Positions 1 to 9,865 of a stretch of DNA of 36,447 nucleotides are shown here, piece after piece. The notes beneath the pieces are model-generated. The model did no database searches. It saw nothing but the letters and a program-made list of their open reading frames with translations, and was not told the DNA's origin. The stretch lies in NCBI GenBank assembly GCA_945827635.1, contig CALZOG010000012.1, forward strand, positions 1 to 36,447. The letters run 5' to 3'. The first letter of the stretch is position 1. The number at the start of each line of letters is the position of its first letter. The stretch is from an uncultured Bacteroidales bacterium. GTDB lineage: Bacteria > Bacteroidota > Bacteroidia > Bacteroidales > Paludibacteraceae. A program made the translations under genes and the position numbers.

Positions 1-14
1 GCATTGTTTTTGAG

Positions 15-1352
15 TTGCAGTTTGTAAAACGTCTTTACGACCAATACCAACCGCACAAGTTGCATATTTGGGATACATTTACGGACACTACATTAGAGAC
101 TTTGACAAAAGATTACGAGTCGCCCTCTGAATCTGATTCTACCATCTTTAATGAAGGAGATTTGAGATTACAAGAAGGGAAATTGACTCACATAGATTGT
201 TTTGCAGGCCCAGGAGGTATCTGCACAGGATTGCATGCAGCCGGTTTGCAGACTTTAATCGCAATAGAATATATCAAGAGTTGCTGCGAAACATATACTG
301 CGAATCATCCCGAAGTGCATGTTATTCACTCGGATATTAGAAAAGTATCACCCGAACAGATTTTACCGTACATTCCTGCTAACGGTGTGGATTTAGTTAC
401 CTCCGGCATGCCCTGTGAGACTTTTTCCACGGCGGGAAATACTTCTCGTTCATTTTACGATGATCGCCAATTCTTATTCCGTGAGGGACTACGAGTTGCT
501 CAAATAGCAAATGCAAAAATGATTCTATTTGAGAATGTACCTGCTATTACATCAAAACGCACTGAAAAGGACAAAGGTGAGTTAATTGTGGATGTTCTTA
601 AAAAAGAATTAAAGGCTGCCGGATATGGAAATTATATTGAGGTTGTCCTTGATTCTACGAAATATGGTGTTCCTCAAAAAAGAAACCGTTTCTTTATCCT
701 TGCATGCCGCTACCCGGAGTGGAAATTGCAACCGCCAAAGCCGGGCGATAGTCCTTTAGTAACAGTGAGTGACGCTTTAGCGGGATTACCTAATGTAATA
801 GCGAATAGTGATGTAGAGGGCACAGAGTACACAGATGAACATTCGGATTTTGAACAACTGATGCGTGATGATGCTTTTTGGCATAGAGAGGACATGACCT
901 CGCAAAAGATTCTCAATCACATGCCGATGAAGCATAGAGATTGTACGCTCAAACGGTTTGCATTGTTGAGCCAAGGGGACAGTTTGAAAACACTGTTTGA
1001 AAGATACCAAGGAGCAGAACGTGAACGCTTACAGAAAGAACGCATCCTTCCGAAGAAGATGTTTATTAAGCGTAATTACCGTTTGATAAATAATGAGCCA
1101 TCTCCGACAGTCACAAGTCACTGCTTGGATGAGTTTGTGCATCCAATATATGACCGTGCTCTTACCGTACGTGAGTGTGCTCGTTTACAATCTTTCCCCG
1201 ATTCCTATAATTTTGTTGGCGGTCCTTATATTGTACCCCACATTGATAGAACGGTACAAGATAAATACGAACAGATAGGCGATGCTGTTCCGCCATTATT
1301 AGCATACGCATGGGGAATGCAAATTAAACAAATTTTTGAAAATAATGATTGA
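15..1352 (+). CDS. DNA (cytosine-5-)-methyltransferase of a type II R-M system, 5' end probably beyond the window
   Basis: Motif I FAGPGGICTGLHAAGL, motif IV GMPCETFSTAG, motif VI FENVPA, motif VIII-like KRNRFF, C-terminal RECARLQSFP and GDAVPPLLA. Position 15 is a TTG and no in-frame stop lies upstream within the window. Confidence 0.93.
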   Translation: MQFVKRLYDQYQPHKLHIWDTFTDTTLETLTKDYESPSESDSTIFNEGDLRLQEGKLTHIDCFAGPGGICTGLHAAGLQTLIAIEYIKSCCETYTANHPEVHVIHSDIRKVSPEQILPYIPANGVDLVTSGMPCETFSTAGNTSRSFYDDRQFLFREGLRVAQIANAKMILFENVPAITSKRTEKDKGELIVDVLKKELKAAGYGNYIEVVLDSTKYGVPQKRNRFFILACRYPEWKLQPPKPGDSPLVTVSDALAGLPNVIANSDVEGTEYTDEHSDFEQLMRDDAFWHREDMTSQKILNHMPMKHRDCTLKRFALLSQGDSLKTLFERYQGAERERLQKERILPKKMFIKRNYRLINNEPSPTVTSHCLDEFVHPIYDRALTVRECARLQSFPDSYNFVGGPYIVPHIDRTVQDKYEQIGDAVPPLLAYAWGMQIKQIFENND

Positions 1353-2218
1353 TGGTCATGAAAAATAATTGTTACCAGTTTTGCCTTGATTCCTACCAAG
1401 AGGAATACAATCGTTGCTTTGAGGCTTTGAAAGCCGAGCACAAAGGTCGAGTATCGTCCAAGTTATCAGATGAATTTGATCGCGAGGCTCAAAAGTCAGC
1501 TATTCGTCTGGCTATAACCAATGCTTTGCGTACGTTTCCCAGTGAACCAGTAGCTGAATTATGGAGCGCAATCTATCGTGCGCATTTATTCCGTAAATCT
1601 GGCATTTCTGATTTGGAAACCATCAATAAAGTAATAAGCGCAGACCAAAGTTGGAAGAAATCAAGCGGACATGCCTTTGAAGAAATGGTCAAGGAGTTGG
1701 CTTCGCTGGCTTTGTATGGTACTGGCGTGGAGATTATTCTTCAACGCGACTTAAACACCTTAATCAAGGCAAATGAACTGGCAAACGAACCGCGCGATAT
1801 TGCTTGGCTCGAAAAGCAGATACAAGGTAATATATTTGACTTATATGGAATATTGACCATTGAAGGCAAAAAGTATTGTTTTGGATGTGTACAGGCAAAA
1901 ACAAGTATCCGTGACCGCGTGACACGCGACCGCGAACCGTCTATTCACGCTATGCAGTCGTTCTTCTGGAGTATTGTTTTTGTACTGGATGGTGACTTCT
2001 TACGTTTGCCGAAATTTGTCAGCATGATCAATGGTGGTTCGGAGGAGTTCCCTGAAAATGGTTGGCATGGAATGTATGTCTTATCCGTAAAAGAACAGAA
2101 CGACCGCATATATCCGATAACTATGGACTTTGATTTATTCAAGTCTCATGCCTTGCAAGCTGCTGACCAATGGATTAAACGCCGTCAGTGGTTTGACTTG
2201 GCATGGAAGGCACTATAA
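1352..2218 (+). CDS. Putative type II restriction endonuclease, PD-(D/E)XK, resembling the BsaWI/CCGG family
   Basis: Follows the methyltransferase with a TGATG stop/start overlap. Contains FDLYG...CVQAKTSIRDRVTRDREPS: D...K-X12-E plus an R-D-R motif typical of CCGG/CCNGG-recognising nucleases. Confidence 0.72.
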   Translation: MVMKNNCYQFCLDSYQEEYNRCFEALKAEHKGRVSSKLSDEFDREAQKSAIRLAITNALRTFPSEPVAELWSAIYRAHLFRKSGISDLETINKVISADQSWKKSSGHAFEEMVKELASLALYGTGVEIILQRDLNTLIKANELANEPRDIAWLEKQIQGNIFDLYGILTIEGKKYCFGCVQAKTSIRDRVTRDREPSIHAMQSFFWSIVFVLDGDFLRLPKFVSMINGGSEEFPENGWHGMYVLSVKEQNDRIYPITMDFDLFKSHALQAADQWIKRRQWFDLAWKAL

Positions 2219-2244
2219 ATTGCAACATATTCCACAGATTGGCA

Positions 2245-2721
2245 ATGATTGACAATTGGATATTTCAATATAACAAGAAACGTCAGCCGGAGCGTAAGGT
2301 TGTTTTTCCGAACTACAGCAAAGTGCGTTCGGTGGTGCTGGTATATGAGCAGGGAGTGGATGACAAAAGTATATCCCTGCTTGCCAAACGTCTGGAGAAA
2401 GACGGAATAATGGTAGAGGTGGTAGGTTATCAGCCCAAAGAAGACTTCAACTACTTCGGACGAGTAAAGGCAGAAGCAATGACCGCCTTGCCCTCGCAAC
2501 GGTTCGACCTGCTGATGGATCTGAGTACGCATTACTACTTTGGGACACAGTATATATTGATGGCAATTGACGCAACATTCAAAGCCGGACTGCGGTTTGT
2601 AGATGTGGCAGAGAAAGACCAACAAGGTATATTGGATATGATGGTCAGCCTGCCGGGAAGCGCACAACCGGAAGAGATTGCGGAGCAGGTTATACACTTT
2701 ATGAAAATGATCAACGCATGA
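2245..2721 (+). CDS. Conserved hypothetical protein, DUF6913-like, upstream of dapA
   Basis: ORF MIDNWIFQYNKKRQPERKVVFPNYSKVRSVVLVYE...; the ORF track starts at 2203 but ATG 2245 fits better. It overlaps the dapA start. Confidence 0.6.
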   Translation: MIDNWIFQYNKKRQPERKVVFPNYSKVRSVVLVYEQGVDDKSISLLAKRLEKDGIMVEVVGYQPKEDFNYFGRVKAEAMTALPSQRFDLLMDLSTHYYFGTQYILMAIDATFKAGLRFVDVAEKDQQGILDMMVSLPGSAQPEEIAEQVIHFMKMINA

Positions 2722-3611
2722 GCAAACAGATTATACAAGGATTAGGCACGGCGCTGGTGACACCATTCACGGAAACAGGAAAAGTGGATGAGACGGCATT
2801 ACACAGACTGTTAGACAGGCAGCTTGCGGCAAAGGTGGATTATCTGGTGGTGCTGGGCACAACGGGTGAGGCGGCCACCATGACGGCACGTGAGCAAGCG
2901 TTCGTCAGAAAGACGATAGTGGAACATGTTGCCGGCAGAGTGCCGCTGGTGCTTGGCGTAGGCGGCAACTGCACACAGGAAGTGGTTGAGCGACTGGGCT
3001 TGCTGAGCACTGAACTGAAACGCGACTATGCGGCTATACTGAGCGTGTGCCCATACTATAACAAGCCTCAGCAGGAAGGGTTATACAGGCATTTTGCAGC
3101 GATAGCAGAAGCATCGGCAGTGCCGGTGATACTATATAATGTACCCGGTCGTACAGGAGTGAACATGCTGCCTGAGACGGTATTCCGATTGGCAGCCAGT
3201 TATCCGCACAAGATCATTGGCGTAAAAGAGGCGTCCGGCAAGCAAGAACAGATAGAGGCTATCATCCGCGGCACAAGAGGCAGCGAGTTTGTGGTGTTGT
3301 CGGGCGATGACGGGTTGGCTGCACCGCTGATGCTGAATGGTGCACAAGGGCTGATATCCGTGCTGTCGAACGCCCTGCCGGAAGATACGATGCGGCTGGT
3401 TCACCAACCGACATTAGAGCAGCAGGCGGCTTTGGAGGAACTGATCAAAGCACTGTTTGCCGAAGGTAATCCGACTGGGATAAAAGGTTTGCTGTCAATA
3501 CAAGGTGTGATGAGTGATCATGTGCGTTTGCCACTGGTGGCGGCAAGTGCAGGGTTGAAGAGTGATTTACGAAAATTATTGGACAATTATGAAAATAGCA
3601 CTATTCGGTAA
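2718..3611 (+). CDS. dapA: 4-hydroxy-tetrahydrodipicolinate synthase
   Basis: GLGTALVTPFTE, GTTGEAATM, YYNKPQQEGLYRHF, LYNVPGRTGVNM, GVKEASG. Confidence 0.97.
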   Translation: MSKQIIQGLGTALVTPFTETGKVDETALHRLLDRQLAAKVDYLVVLGTTGEAATMTAREQAFVRKTIVEHVAGRVPLVLGVGGNCTQEVVERLGLLSTELKRDYAAILSVCPYYNKPQQEGLYRHFAAIAEASAVPVILYNVPGRTGVNMLPETVFRLAASYPHKIIGVKEASGKQEQIEAIIRGTRGSEFVVLSGDDGLAAPLMLNGAQGLISVLSNALPEDTMRLVHQPTLEQQAALEELIKALFAEGNPTGIKGLLSIQGVMSDHVRLPLVAASAGLKSDLRKLLDNYENSTIR

Positions 3612-4458
3612 CGCGATGAAGCGAATGACGCTTGGCGAGGTGTCCCATGTGCTGGAGTTTATGGAGTTGCGTCAAGTGGAGGTTTATCTGTCGCAAGAAC
3701 TGCGTCAGGAGATGAACCTGCGCGACTATCCTCCGTTCCCTGCCGAAGAGAAAGCCTGGAAAGAGTTTACGGACGAAGGGAATATGATTGATTTTGCGTT
3801 GTCCATCGGCGGCGACGGCACGTTTCTGACCACAGCATCGATTATCGGTGACAAGAACATACCTATCGTAGGCATCAACTGCGGTCATTTGGGTTTTCTG
3901 GCTGAGGTACAAGCGAATCAAGTGGATCTGATTATGGATCAGCTTATACAAGGCCGTTACACCATAGAACAACGCTCGCTACTGACCGTTGACGGCAAGG
4001 GTGGTCACTTGTCTTCACCGTTCGCGCTGAACGAGATAGCAGTGATGAAATCGGGGTTGTCGTCGATGATAGAGATTGATGCGTACGTGAACGGCGAGTT
4101 GCTGCATACATACGAGGCAGACGGTTTGGTCATATCTACTCCGACAGGCTCAACAGCCTATAACCTGAGCGTAGGAGGCCCGCTGATGGAGCCGCACGTA
4201 AAAGCAATCATCCTGTCGCCGATCGCCACGCACCGATTGTCAGTTCGTCCGCTGGTTATACCCGATGATTGGACTATAGACCTGAAAGTCAGAAGCCGCA
4301 ACGGCAACTACCTGATATCGGTGGACGGGCGAAGCCAATCGCTACTGAACGAAGTGGAGTTGCATATAGCCAAAGCGCCTTACACGACGAAAGTGGTGCA
4401 GCTGGAGGAGCACTCGTTTGTACAGGCGCTGAAGGACAAACTCCAATGGGGGAAATAG
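3589..4458 (+). CDS. nadK: NAD kinase
   Basis: SIGGDGTFLTTA, GINCGHLGFLAEV, NEIAV, DGLVISTPTGSTAYNLSVGGP. Start set at MKIALFGN, overlapping the dapA 3' end. Confidence 0.95.
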   Translation: MKIALFGNAMKRMTLGEVSHVLEFMELRQVEVYLSQELRQEMNLRDYPPFPAEEKAWKEFTDEGNMIDFALSIGGDGTFLTTASIIGDKNIPIVGINCGHLGFLAEVQANQVDLIMDQLIQGRYTIEQRSLLTVDGKGGHLSSPFALNEIAVMKSGLSSMIEIDAYVNGELLHTYEADGLVISTPTGSTAYNLSVGGPLMEPHVKAIILSPIATHRLSVRPLVIPDDWTIDLKVRSRNGNYLISVDGRSQSLLNEVELHIAKAPYTTKVVQLEEHSFVQALKDKLQWGK

Positions 4459-4597
4459 GAGTTTGGGGTTTTCTTGGTGCTTTTGAATTTTTGGTTCGGT
4501 CATTATGCCCGCATAACACCATTACCAGAAAATCCTAAGCCCCTCAAGAAAATTCCAAAACAAAGAGACAAAACACAATTTTGAAAAAAAAGAATCT

Positions 4598-5506
4598 ATG
4601 CGAATAATCTACATGGGAACGCCGGAGTTTGCGGTAGCGCCGCTGAAAGCTCTGGTAGAAGGCGGATACAATATTGTGGCAGTGGTAACAATGCCTGACA
4701 AACCTGCAGGTCGCGGACATCATGTGCAATATTCGGCAGTGAAGGAATATGCACTTTCCGTTGGTTTGCCGGTGCTGCAGCCGGAGAAGTTGAAAGACGA
4801 GACGTTTGTAGAAGAGTTAAGAAGTTACAATGCAGACTTGCAGATTGTGGTAGCATTCAGGATGCTGCCGGAAGTTGTGTGGGCTATGCCGCGTTTGGGT
4901 ACGTTCAACCTGCACGCCTCGCTTCTGCCGCAGTACAGAGGTGCTGCACCCATCAACTGGGCTGTGATCAACGGCGACAAAGAGACCGGCGTGACGACAT
5001 TCATGCTCAAGCACGAGATTGATACAGGAAATATCATACTGCAAGAGCGAATACCGATTGGCGAAGATGAAAATGTAGGATCGGTGCACGACAGGCTGAT
5101 GGAGTTAGGTACAGAGCTTGTGCTGAAAACAGTAGATCTGATTGACGAATCCGATACGAACGGAACGCCTCTGCCTACCACACCGCAGGACGAGATAGCA
5201 GCAGAAGATTTGCGTCCGGCGCCGAAGATATTCAAGGAGACGTGTGAGATTGACACCACAAAGACCGTAGCCGAGGTACATAACTTCGTTCGGGGTTTGA
5301 GTCCCTACCCTGCCGCATGGTGCAACCTGACGATTGGCGGGACAACGTACGAGAATGTGAAGGTTTTTGCCACGCAGAAAGGGAAAGGTGCTATCAGTCT
5401 GCAATGTGCAGATGGAGAGATAAGTTTGACAGAGTTGCAGCTACCCGGGAAGAAAAGAATGAACGCCAAAGACTTGCTGAATGGATTACAGAACGCTCAT
5501 AGATAA
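4598..5506 (+). CDS. fmt: Methionyl-tRNA formyltransferase
   Basis: MRIIYMGTPEFAVAPLKAL, FNLHASLLPQYRGAAPINWAVINGDKETGVT. Confidence 0.97.
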   Translation: MRIIYMGTPEFAVAPLKALVEGGYNIVAVVTMPDKPAGRGHHVQYSAVKEYALSVGLPVLQPEKLKDETFVEELRSYNADLQIVVAFRMLPEVVWAMPRLGTFNLHASLLPQYRGAAPINWAVINGDKETGVTTFMLKHEIDTGNIILQERIPIGEDENVGSVHDRLMELGTELVLKTVDLIDESDTNGTPLPTTPQDEIAAEDLRPAPKIFKETCEIDTTKTVAEVHNFVRGLSPYPAAWCNLTIGGTTYENVKVFATQKGKGAISLQCADGEISLTELQLPGKKRMNAKDLLNGLQNAHR

Positions 5507-6020
5507 ACACTACTCCGGTCAAGAGGAGTTGAAAGCATTACTGCTTCACCACTCGCGACAAGTGGCGGACAAGGCACTGATTGTCTGCGCTGCTCACCCG
5601 GAGTGGAACGCCGACACGCAGTTTGTGGAGGAGGCGGCAATGCTACACGACATCGGCATAATCCGGTGTAACGCACCATCCATCCACTGTCACGGGGCAG
5701 AACCGTATATCTGTCACGGTCGCATAGGCGCCGAGTTATTGCGTGAAGAGGGTTTTGCCCGCCATGCACGCGTGGCTGAACGGCATACAGGCAGCGGACT
5801 AACCAGAGAGCAGATCATCGCTCAGGGATTGCCATTGCCGGCAGAAGATTTTGTGCCGGAAACTATAGAGGAGAAAGTGATCTGCTACGCTGACAAGTTC
5901 TTCTCCAAATCTCACCCCGAGCGCATTGCTTCACCCGAACACATCCGGCAAACCATGCTCAAGTTCGGCAATGGTTCACTGGAGCGTTGGGAACAATTGG
6001 AAAAACTGATGACACAATAA
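5481..6020 (+). CDS. HD/HDIG domain protein (putative phosphohydrolase)
   Basis: AMLHDIGI, CHGRIGAELLREEG, ADKFFSKSHPE; overlaps the fmt 3' end. Confidence 0.85.
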   Translation: MDYRTLIDKHYSGQEELKALLLHHSRQVADKALIVCAAHPEWNADTQFVEEAAMLHDIGIIRCNAPSIHCHGAEPYICHGRIGAELLREEGFARHARVAERHTGSGLTREQIIAQGLPLPAEDFVPETIEEKVICYADKFFSKSHPERIASPEHIRQTMLKFGNGSLERWEQLEKLMTQ

Positions 6021-6038
6021 ATTTTACAATCTATTCCC

Positions 6039-6854
6039 ATGAAACGACATACATTACCAATACGGCTGCTTGTCGCTCTGTTGTTGAGTTGCGCAGCACA
6101 AGTATCTGCATCACGCATGGATACCATAGCCTTTCGCGGTGATTCATCTCATGTCATTCAGCGCGTGTGCGTCTATACGCCGGATAATTATGAGGCAGAA
6201 AGAGATTCGGCTTATCCGCTTGTGTATATGCTTCACGGGATTCACGGCAATCACTATTCCTGGCAACGCAACGGCAATATCCGCTATACCTTGGACAGCC
6301 TGATTCGTAACGGCTTGATTCGTCCGATAGTGGTAGCCTTCCCCTATTGCCAACGTTTTGACACAACGGATGTGGACGAACCCAAATCACTGGTGCATTG
6401 TCTGTTCCATTACGGCTCTATTCTCCGCGGGGATTTTGAGGAGACCTTCTACGAGATTGACGATTATGTGCAAGAACACTATAATGTGGATACTGCGCGC
6501 ACACATCGCGCGATTGCCGGATTGAGTTGCGGAGCACGTCAGGCTTCCGTGATAGCCAAGAGCGGACGATTTGATGTAGTAGGTCTGTTTTGTCCGGTAA
6601 TACACAAACGTCAGTGCCCGGACCCGGAGATTGTACCGGCACACTACTGGATAGGCGTGACGGAGGGAGACGTATTTCTGTATAAAGGTCGTCGATTCAG
6701 ATTGGCTTGCGAGAAACACGGCATACCTGTTACCCTCTATCAGGACAAAGGTTCGCACAACTGGAAAGCTTGGAGAAAGATGGCTGTCCTGTTCCTTGAA
6801 ACATTTTTTGCCACCCCGGAAGAGCATATAGAACAGGAGAGTAATCAAGAATAA
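6039..6854 (+). CDS. Secreted alpha/beta-hydrolase, putative esterase (esterase D family)
   Basis: Signal peptide; YPLVYMLHGIHGNHYSW, RAIAGLSCGARQA (GxSxG), C-terminal DKGSHNWKAWR. Confidence 0.85.
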   Translation: MKRHTLPIRLLVALLLSCAAQVSASRMDTIAFRGDSSHVIQRVCVYTPDNYEAERDSAYPLVYMLHGIHGNHYSWQRNGNIRYTLDSLIRNGLIRPIVVAFPYCQRFDTTDVDEPKSLVHCLFHYGSILRGDFEETFYEIDDYVQEHYNVDTARTHRAIAGLSCGARQASVIAKSGRFDVVGLFCPVIHKRQCPDPEIVPAHYWIGVTEGDVFLYKGRRFRLACEKHGIPVTLYQDKGSHNWKAWRKMAVLFLETFFATPEEHIEQESNQE

Positions 6855-6877
6855 TTGATACAAGAATTTTGATTTTT

Positions 6878-6911
6878 GCCGTGCTACAAAATTGTGGCAC
6901 GGCTTTTGTTT
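6878..6911 (+). terminator. Rho-independent-like terminator after the esterase gene
   Basis: GCCGTGCTACA-AAAT-TGTGGCACGGC (11-bp stem with one T-G wobble) followed by TTTTGTTT. Confidence 0.8.
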
Positions 6912-6958
6912 ATGTAAAAATGGTTGAACACCGCAAATCATAAAAACAATATATAGCA

Positions 6959-7954
<996 letters not shown>

Positions 7955-7994
7955 ACTAGTCCACTAGACGACTATACAACTAGACGACTAGATA
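7955..7994 (+). repeat. Octamer tandem repeat ACTAGTCC/ACTAGACG/ACTATACA/ACTAGACG/ACTAGATA between moxR and the DUF58 gene
   Basis: Five consecutive 8-bp units starting right after the moxR stop and ending 3 nt before the DUF58 ATG. Confidence 0.85.
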
Positions 7995-7997
7995 ATT

Positions 7998-8900
7998 ATG
8001 ACTTCAGAAGAGTTATTACAAAAAGTCCGGAAGATAGAGATCAAGACCCGAGCTCTGTCGCACAACATCTTTGCCGGCGAGTACCACAGCCAGTTCAAGG
8101 GCCGCGGTATGGCGTTCAGCGAGGTGCGCGAGTACCAGCCCGGCGATGATGTGCGGTCCATCGACTGGAATGTGACTGCCCGCATGGGTAAGCCATATAT
8201 CAAGGTGTTTGAGGAGGAGCGCGAACTGACAGTAATGCTGCTCGTTGACGTATCCGGCAGCCGCAATTTCGGAACAATGTCGCAGTACAAGCGCGACACG
8301 ATAGCCGAGGTCGCTGCCACGCTCGCTTTCTCAACCATCGAGAACAACGACAAAGTCGGCTGTATCTTCTTCTCTGACAAAATTGAAAAAGTCATTCCCG
8401 TAAAAAAGGGTAAGAGCCATGTGCTGCATATCATCCGTGAGTTGCTGGACTATGAGCCCGAATCGCACGGAACGGATGTGGCATCGGCTGTTCAGTTCTT
8501 TGCCAATGCACAAAAACGCCATGCTACATGCTTCCTCATCTCTGATCTTGTCGGCGTAGGCGGACAACGTATCAGCGAAGGCAAAAAGAAAGGTCGTTTG
8601 ACGATTGAACAACCATTGATGATTGCCTCCTCGAAGCACGACATGAACGTCATTCAGGTCTATGACCGCCGCGATGCCGAACTGCCGGATATAGGTCTGC
8701 TGAAGCTCAACGATGCCGAAACAGGCGAACGTCTGTGGGTGAACACCTCGCGCGAAGATGTCCGCAAAGCGTATAGCGATGCTTGGACCAGGCAACAGGC
8801 GGCTATACAAGATGTATTCGTTCGCACCGGCGTGAATGCTGTTTCGATGCAGACTGACCACGATTACGTGCGAGCGCTTATGCGGTTGTTTAAGATGTAA
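7998..8900 (+). CDS. DUF58 domain protein (Bat operon)
   Basis: GEYHSQFKGRGMAFSEVREYQPGDDVRSIDWNVTARMGKPYIKVFEEERELTVMLLVDVSGS. Confidence 0.93.
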   Translation: MTSEELLQKVRKIEIKTRALSHNIFAGEYHSQFKGRGMAFSEVREYQPGDDVRSIDWNVTARMGKPYIKVFEEERELTVMLLVDVSGSRNFGTMSQYKRDTIAEVAATLAFSTIENNDKVGCIFFSDKIEKVIPVKKGKSHVLHIIRELLDYEPESHGTDVASAVQFFANAQKRHATCFLISDLVGVGGQRISEGKKKGRLTIEQPLMIASSKHDMNVIQVYDRRDAELPDIGLLKLNDAETGERLWVNTSREDVRKAYSDAWTRQQAAIQDVFVRTGVNAVSMQTDHDYVRALMRLFKM

Positions 8901-8911
8901 TATTGCGTATT

Positions 8912-9823
8912 ATGTTTCTTAGTATCTTATTATCCATAGTAATCAACACTTCGCTTGACTCGACCGTAATCTGTCTGGGCGATCAGACAAGATTAAGGTT
9001 TGAGGCAAACTGTGATGCCAACGAATATGTAACCTTTCCGACATTCGGCAAACAACTGATTGACGGAGTTGAGATCGTACGACAAAGTGGCATAGATTCG
9101 ACGATAGACAAACAAGGCAAGCACTACAAGCAAGAGCTGATGCTTACCTCGTTTGAAGACTCGCTGTTCTTTATCGAGCCGATTGCCTTTGCCTGCGGCA
9201 GCGACACAGCATACAGTGAGACGATCACCTTGAACTTCGTGCAACCGTTCGTGCAGGATTCCACCAACGCAATCTGCGACATCCGAGACATACAGAAAGC
9301 ACCCATCTGGTGGTGGGGATATATCCGTTGGATTCTCGGTGTACTGCTGCTGGCTGGTTTATGCTGGTTGATATGGTGGCTGCTCGGCAAGATTGGCAAC
9401 TACAACGGCAAGTACATGCCGGCTGCCAAGAAAGAGCCCGAACGCCCGGCTGAAGAAGTGGCACTGGAGGAACTTGATCGTATCCGCGAAGAGAAAATAT
9501 GGACGCAGGGACGAACCAAGCAGTATCACACCGAACTGACAGATGTACTGCGTACGTACATTGCCAAACGCTTTGGCATTGCATCCACCGAAAAGACTTC
9601 TGACGAGACTCTGCAAGCCATGAAACCTGTGCTGAAAGACCAACGAGAGTTACATGCCTCGCTTACCAAGGTGCTGCAACTCGCTGATCTGGTGAAGTTT
9701 GCCAAGTGGCAGGCTACTCCTGACGAGAACGAACAAGCCCTGCATATCGCTTATGATTTTGTCAACGAGACTAAGCCTGCACCTGCCGAGACGAATGAAG
9801 ATGTTAAAGAGTTAAATAGTTAA
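8912..9823 (+). CDS. Bat-operon membrane protein, DUF4381/BatD-like
   Basis: N-terminal signal peptide and beta-rich region, then WWWGYIRWILGVLLLAGLCWLIWWLL TM and RTKQYHTELTDVLRTYIAKRFGI; position within the bat operon. Confidence 0.65.
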   Translation: MFLSILLSIVINTSLDSTVICLGDQTRLRFEANCDANEYVTFPTFGKQLIDGVEIVRQSGIDSTIDKQGKHYKQELMLTSFEDSLFFIEPIAFACGSDTAYSETITLNFVQPFVQDSTNAICDIRDIQKAPIWWWGYIRWILGVLLLAGLCWLIWWLLGKIGNYNGKYMPAAKKEPERPAEEVALEELDRIREEKIWTQGRTKQYHTELTDVLRTYIAKRFGIASTEKTSDETLQAMKPVLKDQRELHASLTKVLQLADLVKFAKWQATPDENEQALHIAYDFVNETKPAPAETNEDVKELNS

Positions 9824-9863
9824 AATGGTTTCGATTGACATCGAAACGTTAAATAGTTAGTAT
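9803..9863 (+). repeat. GTTAAAGA/GTTAAATA/GTTAAAAT, hairpin, GTTAAATA/GTTAGTAT before batA
   Basis: Octamers at 9803-9826 and 9848-9863 flank the perfect inverted repeat GTTTCGAT-TGAC-ATCGAAAC (9828-9847). Confidence 0.7.
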
Positions 9864-9865
9864 AG

